64,000 nucleotides of DNA, taken from the NCBI GenBank assembly GCA_019633425.1, contig WSUB01000151.1, positions 1 to 64,000 of the forward strand, read 5' to 3'. Below the pieces are notes generated by a model. That model did no database searches, had not been told where the DNA came from, and saw only the letters and a list, made by a program, of their open reading frames with translations. This stretch comes from Tulasnella sp. 424 (Eukaryota; Basidiomycota; Agaricomycetes; Cantharellales; Tulasnellaceae). A program made the position numbers and the translations under genes. The first letter of the stretch is position 1; each line of letters opens with the position of its first letter. Shown piece after piece: positions 36,649 through 48,666 of the stretch.

Positions 36649-39600
36649 TTATTGGAAGTACATGACCCTATAGTAAACGAAGTAGGTGATCAGAAACCCT
36701 TTCTGAAATTGGACGTGCAATTTGTACTTACGATTGGGTATTGGGGTGGAGAGGCATGAAAGCTTTTATGAACTCCTGCAACCTTCGCTCAGCATCCTCC
36801 TTTCCCATGCTCCTCTGTGCTGGCGCGTCCAAGCTGAAGTTTCCTTTAGGATCGTAGCGATGATTGGCTCTAGAGCAGACCAGATGCGCATAGTATACAG
36901 GGGCTGGGAGCGAGACCGAGCGGGTTGATCGAGCGTAAACGTGGCAGAGATTGAACGTCAGTTGCTGGAGGCTGTAACCAAGAAATCCAGTCAGTCCCAT
37001 GGAAGGCGGAAGTTTCGCGAGAAGCACGTACTCGTCCGGAGTAAACAGGTTGTCGTCGACAAGAACGTTGCAGTGAACACTATAAGATGGATTAGAATCG
37101 GGGTCACAAGCAAAGGGCTCTGAGGTACATACGGCCTGCTTGTTCCGAGAAGTCTGGGAAGAGAGAGTGTGTGTTAGCTTCGCGGAGAGTGAAGTCATAC
37201 TAAAAGTTCCACTTACCCCGCATGGGGTTGGAGGTAGAAGTCAAAGTCGACTATAGAAGGGCACATTTCAGCGTGATGTTACAAAGTCCCGAGAGACCCT
37301 CTTACCTGGACTCGTAATAACCGAATCGAGCACCGTCCCGGGAGGTGCGTTTCCGGTTCTGTCCGCTGACGAAGCATCTGCAGGGAATAGGCTATCGAGA
37401 AAAGGGGGTCATGTAAGGGACAGCCCACTTCTCGAGTACGACCTTAGAACCACTTACCGGAAGTGATGTCGCTTAAAATGCCGAGAATCGACTTCCATTA
37501 TTCATATGCGTTGAATTTGTAAAAGGATGGAAACTTACCTTTCCGACGATCAGGCACGTCAACTTGATGCCTGTCTTGATTCCAGACTTGGCGCAAGCAC
37601 CTGTTCGGAAAGACGAGAAGTAAAAGGGACAGTAAGTACACGCTCATCAGGGGGGGGGGGTGGAGATATATACTTACTTCTGATTTTGGGAAGTTCATCC
37701 TCGATCACGGTTTTGAATTGATCTTTCAGCAAAAAGCAGTCGTGAGTAAAAATCAAGAAGGAGAAAGGTCAGGTTTGTACTCACTCTCGGCGACACCATC
37801 CCTGAAATAGAGCACGCTGGTGAATGGCCTCCTTCCAGGATTCGCCTTCTTGTATTCGGCAATGATTTGCTGCGTCGGAGAATATGAGGCCGTCCATCCC
37901 AAAAAGAGCACACGTGAAATCAGAACTCACCATAACCATCCCTTCCAAATCTTGGATCATCTCCTGTCGAGTCTGCTGCGCACGGCCTACACCAACGTAC
38001 CGACACCCAGGCATATCGATGTTCCCGGTGACAGCCGCAAAGGATGGACGACCGAGACCCTCGTCTCCCATGGCTCGAGAATGCATGACGTCAGCCCCAA
38101 GGATGAGTACCGGCTGTTCGGAGAGGAATTTGGCATCGGTTGGCTTCAGAACGACGTTGGTACCACCAAGCTTGGCGTTGATTCTAGAAACCAAAGAACC
38201 AAGTTAGAATACAGTCCGTTGAGCTCCCACCATAAACTATTTCCCAACACAAGGGCAGTGTTCACTCACTTGAGCGAGACGTTGGTGGAATAATCTCTAC
38301 CGCCTTTGGCACATTTGGAAGCCTTTAAGCACTGTGTCGCAATGCCCAGCTTAACGTCCCCGAAACTGAAAGGATTTGTCATCAAGTCAGGCTCACGACC
38401 TCGGCGCTACTAACTTATGGAAAAGAACTCACTGCTTGATCCTGTAGTACAAGTCCTTTCCTTCATCCGGAATGATAACAATGATGAGGTTGGCATCGCC
38501 TCCCTTCTTCCTGTGCTCCGCCAACGCTTCTTTGATAGCCTACAGACATTCTAGCATCAGCATCGAAAATCCCCTCCGAAAAAAGAACCCGCCAGCCTCT
38601 GCCAAAAGTACTCACAACTTCGGGATCACTCATCGGATTCCTCGCAAAGCTGATGGGGGGATTATTCGTCCACTTCATCCCTTGGGTAGTACAGCTCTGT
38701 CGAATATCTTGCGCGATCCGTGGCACGTCCAGGCCCGGGTAATTACCAGAAAGGTTGACGATAACCCAGCCTTTGACTTCTTTAGCCGCGAAGAACTTTC
38801 CGGTCCTCCAGCTACCGCCTTGAGGTCTCTCGAATTTCCCGCTATACTGCAGTTCGGGAGGGTGGAGGACGCGAGCTTGCACTCTGAGCGGGTTCGGGTC
38901 GATGGAGATGCCAAAGTCGCGGAGGTATTCGTTTTGACCGTATTCGAGGAACTGTGAGTGGGGGGAGACGGGGGAGAATTAGAGGTCAAGCACTTAGTAT
39001 GGGGTTGCTCGCGAATAAAACAAAGCTCCATACCTGGAAACCTTCTCGGATCCTTTGCAGACGGATATGTGGCTTCATGGTCGAGAAGCCGAGAACATCG
39101 TTGATCTGATCCGACTCGACTTGCTTCGGGAGCAGCTGCGCGCGAACGATACAATGTTCCATTGGGTATACTGCTTTGGACATCCCGATTTTCTGAAAGA
39201 ACAGGTGCAAAAAAACCGTGTTTAGTGAAGGAGAACGCCAATATAGAAATGTGTGCACGCTTACCTCCACGCAAGGCAACTTTGGATATCTCAAGGGCGT
39301 GCCCTTTTGTTGATTGTATTGCTATGTAGGGGAGAGGGGTGACGCCGGATGAGTTCCCCCATACCGAAATGCACGAAAGCAAAAAGAAGAGAGGGGAACG
39401 AATTCTTACCGCAATCGAAATCTCCTTTCCATCATCCTTCTTGAACTTGTATTGCTCCGCGCTCGCGCTCGTCAGATTCTTGATCGACGAAGGCCGAGCG
39501 TCCGGGGCGTCGTTGGTGACGAACTTGACGCCTCTCAAGAACCGTTCGAGGGCTGTTTTGTCTCGAGGATTCAGGTTCGCGAGGAACTGCACGTTGTTGA

Positions 39601-41081
39601 CAGGCTGCTTGAAGAACTGCAGGGCCATTGCGATCAAGGGACCGCCTTTGACGACTACGCCGGTTGAAACGTCGATGTTGATGATCATCTTGCCCATGAC
39701 CGGCCGGATAGATCTGTTCAAGGAGTGCGTCAGAAAAAAAATCCCGTGCGAGTAGGAGGAAAACAAAGGTCGTACTGGAAGAAACCGCGCCACATCTCAA
39801 GACCGTCGTACTTTCTATCCTTGAAGCCTCTGACTTCGGCCTCCCGGATGAAGAACGAGTTGCGGTTATACAGTGGGAACTTCCTGCAAGATATTCATAA
39901 TACGTCAGAAAAAAACTGCCCATTCTGAGCCAAATCTGGCCAACGTACTCCATAAGTCCCATTCGGATCGCGACGTTGAACGCGGTGAGGACGGTCGTAA
40001 CGTGGTCCTCACGCTCCCTTTGACCTTGAACGTATTCGACAAGGATTCTAAACAGAGTATATAATTGTTAGAGGGTGGAAGTGATGTTTGTTTGTTTTTT
40101 TGGACAGAACTCACTGAGGGTTGATCGTCGCTACTTGCGTCAGCCTGACCGAATACGTCTTCCGGCGATCTTGAAGCTGAAACTAAAAGAACACGAATGT
40201 CAAAAATCAATTCCAAGAGTCCTCACTGGCGAAGCGGGAAGGGGGGAGAAAATGATTCCTTACTTGGCAGTTGTCGCCCAGCGAAACTGTCGAGAAGAAT
40301 TGATTGTCGCTATCGTACACTCCTTTCTTTCCATGCGAGGCTTGGAGAAACTCGGGCAGGGCTTGCACCTTTCGGAAGAGCTCCATCTTTAGGGGCTTGC
40401 TTCCCGCCTGGGGACTGAACTCTGTTGAAAGGGACACAGTTAGTCGATGCACTTCATGGAAGTTTTCCATAATGATCCGGACACTTACCGACTGTGAAGA
40501 AGCAAATGGCACGTTTGCGGGGAGATTAGTTAGTGGCTCATTAGGTGCAAGGTGCATACTAACGTACCGGTGTAATGGTATATGAGTCCTTCGGGTATCT
40601 TTGTTTCGAAAGCATTGATATCTAGAAGGATCGAGTTGCCTCGTGTTCCAAATGCGGGACGTTTGACGCCTTTTGACAAAATAGAGGTCACGCGATCTAT
40701 TCGCGTTAGATAGAACGTTCCAAATTACTCACCGAGAGCTTTCACGTGAGGCGCGATGGCCACTTGGGTCGGGGTTGGTTGGACCCCGGAAGGTCCGCTG
40801 GGGGTTGACTGCGCTGGTGCCCCGCCTCTTGGCCCAGGTGGAAAGCCGCCTCTCCCTCGTCCTCGCCCTCGGTCTGCACCTGGAAATTGTTGTTGTTGGG
40901 GTGGTCCGGCGGCTGGAGGACCCCCTCGACTCGGCGCACCACCGCGTCCGGCGGGGCCCGCAGTTTGGAAAGCCGTTCCGCGCCCGCTGGGGGGTCCGCC
41001 TCCTCTGCCTCTGGTATCACCGCCACCTCTGCCTCGACCGCCTCTGCTACCTCCTCTGCTGCTTCCGCTGTATTGTGACAT
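36649..41081 (-). CDS. AGO: Argonaute (RNA-silencing effector)
   Basis: It binds a small RNA guide and silences or cleaves complementary RNA. The many-exon model starts [20 protein letters not shown] (RGG-rich, disordered). Exon 1 ends at 40733 and joins in frame to [20 protein letters not shown]. The N and linker domains follow, including [16 protein letters not shown] and the DUF1785-like [20 protein letters not shown]. The PAZ end is [13 protein letters not shown] then [21 protein letters not shown] and PIWI include [62 protein letters not shown] and [14 protein letters not shown]. The D, E, D and H of the slicer tetrad are all in place, so slicing is predicted. A 64-nt last intron (36731-36668) leads to the final codons, VMYFQ-stop. 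Its promoter is shared with F-box gene 1. Confidence 0.92.
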
Positions 41082-41804
41082 GGACTAGTACGCGTCGGTT
41101 ATTGAACGGGGGTGTTGTTTTGTTCCTTTGTTCGTGAATGAAAATAAAAACGTTGTGGGTCGGTTTTTTGCTGGATTACTACGCGTCTTGTGAGAATGAC
41201 TTGGGTGTGATAAGTAAGTATGCAAGAAAATGTTGTGGGGGGAAGGAATGCTGTACAGGATTTTGTGGGAGGTGTGGTTGGTTTAAAGAGTAAAAACCGG
41301 ATTGCGGAACCGTTGTTTGTGGTGCGGGCTGCGCGGCCTTCGGAGGTCTCGTGGTTGCCTTTTTGGGATGGTGGGAGGTGACAAACCTTGACTCTTTGCC
41401 GCGTTGTTTAGGAAGGTCCTCCCCCACGACAAAACAACCTTTGAGGTGCCGAAACCTCATGGACCCTGCGACGGTAAATCCTCCATCACTTCCTAGCTTA
41501 GGCGAGGACCCATCATATATGCCTTTTACGGAAAATGTGAAGGGTGAAGAGAGGACCTTCAGCAGTGAACCCGTGAACAAGCGTCGTGCAAAAACTGCCG
41601 GACATGGTGCTTTTTGCGTTTCTAACGGAACGACCTGCTTTCTATCCAAGGCAAAGACAAAATGACGCGGCCTTCATCGTGACACGTGACAGGAGGGTGT
41701 CGTCACCCGCCTGCCGAGCCGTCCCATTCAACGTCAGTGACCAAACCCCCCAATTGCAACCCCCATCCAAAATCCCTTGACAAAAAAAGAAGCCCCCAAA
41801 ATTA
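41082..41804. promoter_or_regulatory. Divergent promoter region, Argonaute / F-box 1
   Basis: It contains a CACGTG at 41683-41688 (GACACGTGACAGG), the same motif found before the other F-box/pirin units. A 156-codon minus-strand frame inside has biased composition and no domain, and probably belongs to 5' leader or nothing. Confidence 0.45.
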
Positions 41805-43160
41805 ATGATCAAAATGACAAATTCCGCAAACCATTCTCCCCAGGACCAAGTGGTCCAGATTCCGCAGCCTATCCCAGCTGCGCACAGCCTCAATATCCCG
41901 CCCATTCCCCTCGAGCTATGGGAGCAAATTTTCCTCGTCTTACTACACGGAGCCGTTGAGGACTATGTTACGTTGCGCGATCCTGGTATTTTCCGCCAGC
42001 CGTGGTATGGATGCGCATTTAAGAGTTTGCGGCTAACATGCCGGGCGCTATATATGGTTGGGGAGCAGGTGCGGAGGAGGTTGCACATCATATCGCGCCG
42101 CAGACCACCCAAGGGTTCAGTAGACTTGACGAGGTTTTCAGAGTTCCGTGGAGGAGAGCCTCGAACAGAACTTCTATTCATGGGCGAGGCTGCCACGGCC
42201 CTAATCCCTTGGCTAATCGGAGACGGCGGGTGGCTAGAGGAGCGACTGGAGTTGGTCGACATCTCGCTCGACTTTAACATCCTCGAGACCATCATCCGAA
42301 TCAATATACGGCGCCTAAAAATCCGGAGCTGTAGATCATCCAAGGGCCTGGGACCCCTCCCTTCGCACCTTCGGGATAAGGACGTATGCGACGTGATCCA
42401 GGTCCTGCCCATAAAAGCCGTGCAATTGGAGCTCAACTACGCGTTTCGGATTCGGCGCGAACTCCCTCGAGAGGTTACGTTCTTGGCCTTTTTACCCTCC
42501 CTTGAAACGCTGGCCTTGTGCGGAAAGTCCTTTGGGGCCATAACGCAGCTCCCCAAGACCTTACCGCTTCCACCACTGCAACATCTTACCATAACAGACC
42601 ATCAACCTTACTCCTTCGACAAGGAAAATGTAATATCTTACTTCACCCGCTGCTCAAAGCTCAAGACTCTCAGCGTCGACGAAACGATCCAAACATGGGC
42701 GCCGGCCCAAGGAGACACCCCGGTGAACCTCCCAGACCTGATGGAATACAAAGGACCGGTTGAGCTGCTTACGCTTCTACATGCTCCGAATCTGCGTTTC
42801 GCGCTCGCCACGGGGTTGGAGTGGGACGGTGGCGCTCTGATCCAGTCTCTCACCACGGGGTCGTCAACTCTACAGAGTCTGGTGATCGAGTTGACTGCGA
42901 GAGCGGAAGACCCCGTCTGCAAAGATATACAGGCGAGTGATGACTTCTTCCTTTCCCTCTTTATTTCGTCCACGCTCACACTCGTTGCATGATAGGCTTG
43001 GGTCGAGCAAGCCGCGTCGAGATGGAGCCCGCATTGGCGGTCCTCTGCGAGGTTCTCCCTCGTTCTCCGCACGGCCCCTCTCGGAGAGTGGATTTTCTCG
43101 GCAAAATGTGGAAAGACTGACGACGGAGACGTGTTCATTGAGTACTTCCGCCAGCGTTGA
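41805..43160 (+). CDS. F-box-like protein 1 (unit 1 of the F-box/pirin array)
   Basis: Two exons, 41805-42932 and 42996-43160, are joined across a 63-nt intron with a GC donor (CAG/GCGAGT..GATAG). The product is about 430 aa. Near the N-terminus IPPIPLELWEQIFLVLLHGA is an F-box-like helix, followed by SLRLTCRALYMVGEQVRRRL. Weak leucine-rich segments fill the middle (LPSLETLALCGKSF; LQHLTITDHQPYSF; CSKLKTLSVDETIQ). The second exon adds AWVEQAASRWSPHWR and ends EYFRQR. Its likely role is substrate recognition in an SCF E3 ligase. It is convergent with pirin P1 and divergent from Argonaute. The start is the in-frame ATG at the point where the sequence aligns with copy 3, which has an extra upstream MNPQNL. 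Confidence 0.8.
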
Positions 43161-43945
43161 ATGTCCCGCTGCCGGTCACCGAGCGAGATGAAGAGGACGA
43201 CATAAATGCCTTGTAGTCAAACCTCTATTCGGTCCTCCTTCCGTACACAGTAGTATCGAATGATAGATACTTTCATGTAGACTTCTGCCATCCGAGTAAT
43301 GGGTTATTTAGGGGGGTTCGTTCAACTTTGGGGGTTCCCGCTGCCGCATGGATGCCGGGCCATTCACGTGACCTGTACACATTTCAGCTTTCGGCGGTGC
43401 GTTTCCATTCCTCTCTTGGGGGGTTCATTGGTGTAGCGGTTATCACATCGGATTTCGACCGGGCCTACATGCGCCGACAGACTTTACGACGACCCCGGTT
43501 CGATCCCGGGATGGGCCCTCCACTTTTCCCCCTTCCTTAAGGCTTATCTGCTTGGGGGTAATAAACGGAGAATCAACTAACCATGCGTTCGACAGCATTC
43601 GATTAACGCTAGACTGTCTTACCTGGACTTCTGTTGTTTGCACAGGATGTTCCACCATTGGGCTCATTTTGGTGGAGCAGCCTTTGGCGCCTTCGCGTAT
43701 ATTGGGATGGCGATAGGAAATGGGACCGACTGAATCAAATGAACAAAGGCAAGGTTCAAGAGCGGATGAGGGCCGCTGTGGACCGAATAGAGCGAGAGAA
43801 TTCCAAGTCGAACGATGCTTAACCTGAGGCACTCGCTGAGTTTGAAACAAGTAAAATAAGTCCTAAATTCTAACTCTATACAATACAATCTAATCGTCCG
43901 ATACATAGTTGAGAGCATTCCCGACGAATTTTTTTTTTACTCCAT
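43161..43945. other. Convergent spacer of unit 1
   Basis: Between the F-box 1 stop and the P1 stop. It holds CACGTG at 43365-43370 and a tRNA-like sequence (listed separately). Nothing else is recognisable. Confidence 0.4.
43422..43518 (+). tRNA. tRNA-like gene, isotype uncertain, possibly with intron
   Basis: Acceptor GGTTCAT (43422-43428) pairs with ATGGGCC (43511-43517). A D-arm-like GTGTAGCGGTTATCAC, a perfect T-arm CCCGG TTCGATC CCGGG (B box GGTTCGATCCC) and a TTTT terminator soon after are present. The body is 97 nt, so an intron of about 24 nt or an insertion is needed. The anticodon stem (TCGG..CCGA) does not close cleanly, so no isotype can be assigned and it may be a pseudogene. 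Confidence 0.45.
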
Positions 43946-44976
43946 TTACTCGATGTCGAAGACCAACACTTCGGCAGGGGTCGTGCCGATGTTCTCAATT
44001 TGCAACTTGTCACCAACGGCGCCCCAAGCGAACGAACCGTCGCCCTCGGAAAGTTCGAGGCCACCGTTCACGCGGATTCCTATAATAAGAATTCATACAA
44101 GTCAGTCTTCAAATTTCAAAAATTAGAGCGGAACGACATACGGTTACCCTTGGCTGCGCCGGTATTGTATCCGCTTGTCTGGATGACGTGCACGTATGAT
44201 TTTCGTTGAGTCTCGCCCGATGCAGGAGCGGGGAAGACGTGTTCGACGGTCTTTCCGGGGGTGAGGATGGTGGACTTGAGAGTCACGTTGCTCTGCACAG
44301 GTGCAGGTCCGCTCCCTTCCCGCTCCTCCTTGACACCTTCACTTCCAACGGGTGCAACGACTGTTACGAGCTTGTCGGTCTTCTCTTCATCGGTGAAGTG
44401 ACGAGTAAAGTACTTGGGCCGCAAGTTGCGGGTGTGTGGCTCGGCCCAAATTTGGAGGAAGTGGACGACGGATTTGTTGTTGCGGTTGTACTCCGAATGA
44501 CGAATCCCAGTTCCAGCGGAAGTGAGTTGCACGTCGCCACGTTTGAGGATCTCGAGGTTGCCCATGCTGTCTTTGTGCTCAAGTTCGCCTGAGACGACGT
44601 ATGAGAAGATTTCCATCTCGCGGTGACCTATCATCGGAAATTCAAATAGTCAATATACACTCCATAACAAGGATTTAATTCGAAGTCGGGACGTACCGTG
44701 AGTCCCGAAGCCTTCACTAGGCTCGACACGGTCTTCGTTGATAACTCGGAGGTTGCCAAACGAGTCATATCGAGGATCCCAGTAACCGGCAAAGGAAAAG
44801 GTGTGGAAGGTCTTCAACCAACCATGATTGGCTATGAACGGTGGGTCAGATTACCAGTTCTGAAAAATTCAACCTGTTAGAAACCTACCTCCACCACGCT
44901 CAGTGTTGGGACGAGGAACAAGCTTGACGTTGGGATAGAGAGGAGACAAGGCGGACGTGGATGCAGCTGAAGACAT
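43946..44976 (-). CDS. Pirin-family protein P1
   Basis: A cupin-fold metalloprotein; relatives act as nuclear cofactors or quercetin 2,3-dioxygenases. Exons 44976-44889, 44831-44697, 44627-44142 and 44079-43946 total 843 nt (280 aa), in frame with introns of 57-70 nt. Exon 2 gives [13 protein letters not shown] and [24 protein letters not shown] sequence; exon 3 [39 protein letters not shown] and [14 protein letters not shown]. The four pirin metal ligands (H-x-H in THGHRE, H-x-E in RHSEY) are kept. The second cupin half ends VFDIE. I take [19 protein letters not shown] as the start because the TATA box lies ~120 bp upstream; a hydrophobic N-terminal extension seen in P4 and P5 is interrupted here. 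Confidence 0.88.
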
Positions 44977-46229
44977 TGCGGCAGTCGTAATGTTGTGCTT
45001 AGCAACGGAAGAGGCTGTTGAACGAAGAGTTGGTCCTCGCTGATGCAGGAAACAAAGCTGTTGATGCTGCAGAGTCCGCCATTTAGGCGTTGGGCTTTAT
45101 ACTGAGAGGAGTCGAGGTTCCGGCTGAGCAGGTGTCAGCAAGTAAGCAAATGAGATGGTCCGGCTTCTGCTGATGTGATCAGGGTCTGATGTACCGGTAG
45201 AAGCCCGGATGACGTCGATGGTTCTGTAAACTACTACTTGGCTCCACGGATCCGAAGACTAGTACTCTTCAGTGGAACGGGGCATGATTGAAGACGGTCA
45301 ATACTCGTGGAAGTCAAGTTGTAATCGTTTTTCCGCCAACCTCGCTGACAATATTGTCAGCGAGGTTGGCGGAAAAACGGACGCTGGCACCCCGCCTCAG
45401 GAAAAACCAACCATATTCGCGGCCTCGCATTGCACTGCAGAAAAGACTATTGTCACCTAGGAGTTCACCCTGCCTCGATCGGGTTAAGAAACGTGGTATG
45501 AAATGCTGTTGAATGCGTCGGATGTGGTACAGATCACGTGACAAGCTTCGTCGCCACATGGCAGGCGAAACCGACGACGATTGCCATTACTGTAATTTAG
45601 CCGAAAACCCTCCCGCAACTCGTTCAACTCAGCCTCTTCACCGGTGTATCGGCTTCCCACTCGGAATCTTCGTTTTGTGTTCTGCGACTCGCGTCTGCTT
45701 CACTTTTGTTCTGGTTTGGCAACACCTTGGGAGTGGTGTGCAATCAAATGCGAAGTCGTCTTGCTATCCGGATCCTGTCGATTTTCATGTTACCGTCGTG
45801 TTTGCGACTTTATTGCACTATATTTCTACCGAGCAATTAGCCTACCGCATTTACGCTCACAATACATTGACAGCCCAGAGACTTTTGAGTAACTGGGTAT
45901 TTTGTACAGATCATCGGAGCGAGGATTCGAATTCGTGGTTACTCTTTCGGTCAGTTCGGCTCATTGCACCGCTGAGTGACGCTGGCGCGCAAGGCGAAAG
46001 AAGGAGGCCGCATGCTTGGTCTCTTTATCTAGATAGCTTGCGCACGGCGAGGAGATCTTTATTCACGTTCTCGAAAGTACATTTGCAAACAACATAGAGG
46101 CGATCAGAGCCAAATCGCTGAATCCACTACCAAAACAAAGGAACGACAGCTGCAAAGCAGGACGAAGGAGAAGAATAATGCGAGAGGGTTGGGTAGTGGA
46201 TAACAAGTGAATGGATCGGTAGTCTAAGA
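44977..46229. promoter_or_regulatory. P1 upstream region with TATA box, 54-bp palindrome and CACGTG
   Basis: A TATAAAG (minus) lies at 45095-45101 and a GATGACGTC CRE-like site near 45210. A perfect palindrome spans 45326-45379 (listed separately) and TCACGTGA lies at 45534-45541. Beyond about 45600 the sequence is unique; no gene is seen before the kinase-TPR stop. Confidence 0.5.
45326..45379. repeat. Perfect 54-bp palindrome
   Basis: Two 27-base arms, CGTTTTTCCGCC... and its exact complement, meet at AATATT with no spacer and no mismatch. Only the right arm sequence (GTTGGCGGAAAAACGGAC) is found in the paralogous place upstream of P4 (59250-59270). Confidence 0.9.
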
Positions 46230-48666
46230 TCATAGGTTTCCGGGGGAGGCTGTTCTCAGAGTGCGCCGTATTTGACGAACTCTGAGGTATAAATGGTAGC
46301 TCAGTTGAGAATTCTTGACTTCCTCCAGAAGCTGTTTCGAAAATCTCTTCCCCCATCCGTAATCAATTCGTTCCGAGGCTACTGAAGCTCCCTTACCTAA
46401 GCTCTTTGCTTCTGCATGTCGAGCTTGGCTGAGCCGGATTTGACCGAGCCGCAACCAGCAGTTCACTCGGCCTGTGGCTTCCCCGATGCTCTGATAAATA
46501 GCCATCGCTTGTGTGTACGACGCTTCCGCTTCGACGTACTTGGCCCGCGCCCGCTGGACGTTCCCAAGCCCATACAATGCGCCAGCTCGGCCCGTGGCAT
46601 TCCCGAGGCTTTCGTAGATGGCCAGCGCTTGCGTGTACGACGCCTCTGCTTCGACGTACTTGGACCGCCCTCGCCTAACGTCCCCGAGCGCACGCAATGC
46701 GCTCGCTCGGCCTAGGTCATTCCCGATGCTCTCGCAGATGGCCAGCGCTTGGGTGTACGACGCCTCCGCTTTGACGTACTTGGACCGCACGAGCTGGACG
46801 TGCCCAAGACCACACAATGCGTTCGCTTGGCCCAGGTCATCCCCGACGTTCTCGTAGATGGCCAGCGTTTGGGTGTACGACGCCTTTGCTTCGGCGTACT
46901 TGGACCGCGCTTGCTGGACGTACCCAAGCCCAAGTAATACGCTCGCTCGGCCCAGGTCATTCCTGATGCTCTGAAAAATTGCGAGCGCTTCTGTGTAAGA
47001 AGCCTCTGCTTCGGCATACTTCGACCGGTCTCGGTAACTGTATGCCAGCTTGACTAATATGCTTCCTACGGTAAGTTGGTCGCCAGTCAACCGAGCAATG
47101 GTCAAGCCCTCATTATACGCCTTTGAAGCTTTTTCGTGTCTGGCTTGCAAACGATGCATTTCCCCGACTTCTAGTAACAGGGCAGCGGACCGAATCTTGG
47201 ATTCCTTCCCGCTTTTCACCCCTGGGATGACCCGTGGCTGTTTCAAATGAACCTCGTTATCTGAGTCTCACCTGAGTGGTGTCCCACTTACCATGAAATC
47301 AAGGGCTTTCCTGCATTCTGTTACAGACGGTCGTTCCCTCGGTTCAAGTTTCCAACATTTCTGCATCATATCGCGGAGACGATAGATTTGGGAAAGTATA
47401 GTATGGTCACGGGTCACTGGCAGTCGGCCTTCGACTATTTTCATAGTGATGTCCCACTCTTCATTGAGCTCCTCGAAAGGGTAACGGTCGGTGGTAGCCT
47501 GAGACAGGACAAGAGAGTAAGGGTCAAATGATCGCCACGTGGATTAGACTTGCAAGTTCACCTCCCACGCCACCCAACCCAGCGCCCAGATGTCGGTTGC
47601 TAGGTCCAGCGATTCTCCCTTCAAGATCTCCGGTGGCGACCAACGCAGCGAGCAGGCCGGACCTGTCAACGTAAGCGTGGTATCGGACGCGGTAATCTTC
47701 ACCTGAGGAAGGTCGTTTTTGTCTGGACGATTATGGCTCGCTGGGCCAGCTGGTTGAGTTACTGGCTTAGAACCGACTTCCTGCGTCCGTCGAATAATTC
47801 GAGCCGAGCCAAAGTCGGTGATGACAGCGCGATTTGACGAGTTGACTAGGATGTTCAACTGAGCAGTAATCGAAGTAAGTAGATATCAGAGGAATGGCGT
47901 GTAGCGAAACTGACCGATTTGAGGTCGCCATGGCAGATGGGAGGTTGGCGAGTGTGAAGGTATTCTAGTCCAAGCGCAACATCCTGAATCTAATGCGCAG
48001 TGAAGGTCAGGTCCGCATCTGATTCCCTCGCTGTTTATGACGCACTAGCGACACGCGTTCGGGGATCTCCCACTCGCCTGAATGAAGGAACTCCCGAAGG
48101 TTGCCGTTCTCCTCCCATGGGAACACCAACCAGGCAATGCGATTCTCGACGTCCTCCACAAACCCAATGATCTCTACGATATTGGGGTGAGATAGCTTGT
48201 CCAGTACACGCAACTCGTTGACAAATATCTGAAGAGGACTGAGTCAGGTCGAGAGGCATTAACGGGCGGGAGGACTTACGCGAAGGAACTTCTCTTCAGT
48301 TATATCGCCATTCAAAACGAATCGCAGCTTCTTCACGGCCACTCTTTTTCCTTCTCGACTACCGCCAGCCCGGATGAACGTAGCCACCACGACATCGCCG
48401 TAAGCACCACCTTCTTGCGAACCTCTTCCGATGAAGTCGATTTCGGTTACGAATATCCGTCTCCGCGATAGAGTGGCGAGGAGGTCTCGCTGAAACGAGA
48501 GGGCGGTGGGGCAATGTCAGCCAGACTCATATGCCTGAACCTTACTTACGGCAGATAACTTGGTTCCCCTGGTACAGGACAAAGCTGCTTCCATTCGTAA
48601 AGCATCCATGGCTTCCGTCAGGCCGTCGAATTCCGCATCGAGTGTCGCCAAAGGAGGATTTGACAT
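46230..48666 (-). CDS. Protein kinase fused to TPR repeats
   Basis: Multi-exon gene starting MSNPPLATLDAEFDGLTEAM at 48666. Kinase features in order: glycine loop GRGSQEGGAYGDVV, lysine in KRVAVKKLRF, ELRVLDKLSHPNIVEIIGFV, hinge LVFPWEENGNLREFLHSG, catalytic loop HGDLKSLNILV (non-RD: G precedes the D), DFGSARI, SLRWSPPEILKGESLDLATD and IWALGWVAWE. It resembles fungal TKL-like kinases. After an intron near 47293-47240 come at least seven TPR-like units (about 40 aa, A-x-ASYTQALAIYES pattern), five of them nearly identical at DNA level. The shape, kinase plus homogenised repeats, recalls fungal signalling receptors where the repeats sense a ligand; that is inference. It sits between units 1 and 2 of the F-box/pirin array. 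The N-terminal exon is the least certain part. Confidence 0.82.
46480..47030 (-). repeat. ~120-bp tandem repeats encoding TPR units
   Basis: GATGGCCAGCGCTTG.GTGTACGACGC recurs every ~120 bp (46618, 46738, 46858, with relatives at ~46498 and ~46978). Units differ by a few bases, far less than typical between TPRs. Confidence 0.9.

Noticed and set aside
40742..41078. Alternative frames over the RGG region
   Set aside because: GC-rich glycine repeat is open in several frames; only the RGG frame joins in frame to the Argonaute N domain.
41179..41649. 156-codon minus-strand frame upstream of Argonaute
   Set aside because: No domain, atypical composition, and it lies where the Argonaute leader should be; no paralogue to support it.
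46480..47030. CRISPR-like regular repeats
   Set aside because: The period is 120 bp, the repeats are coding TPR units in frame, and there are no short spacers.
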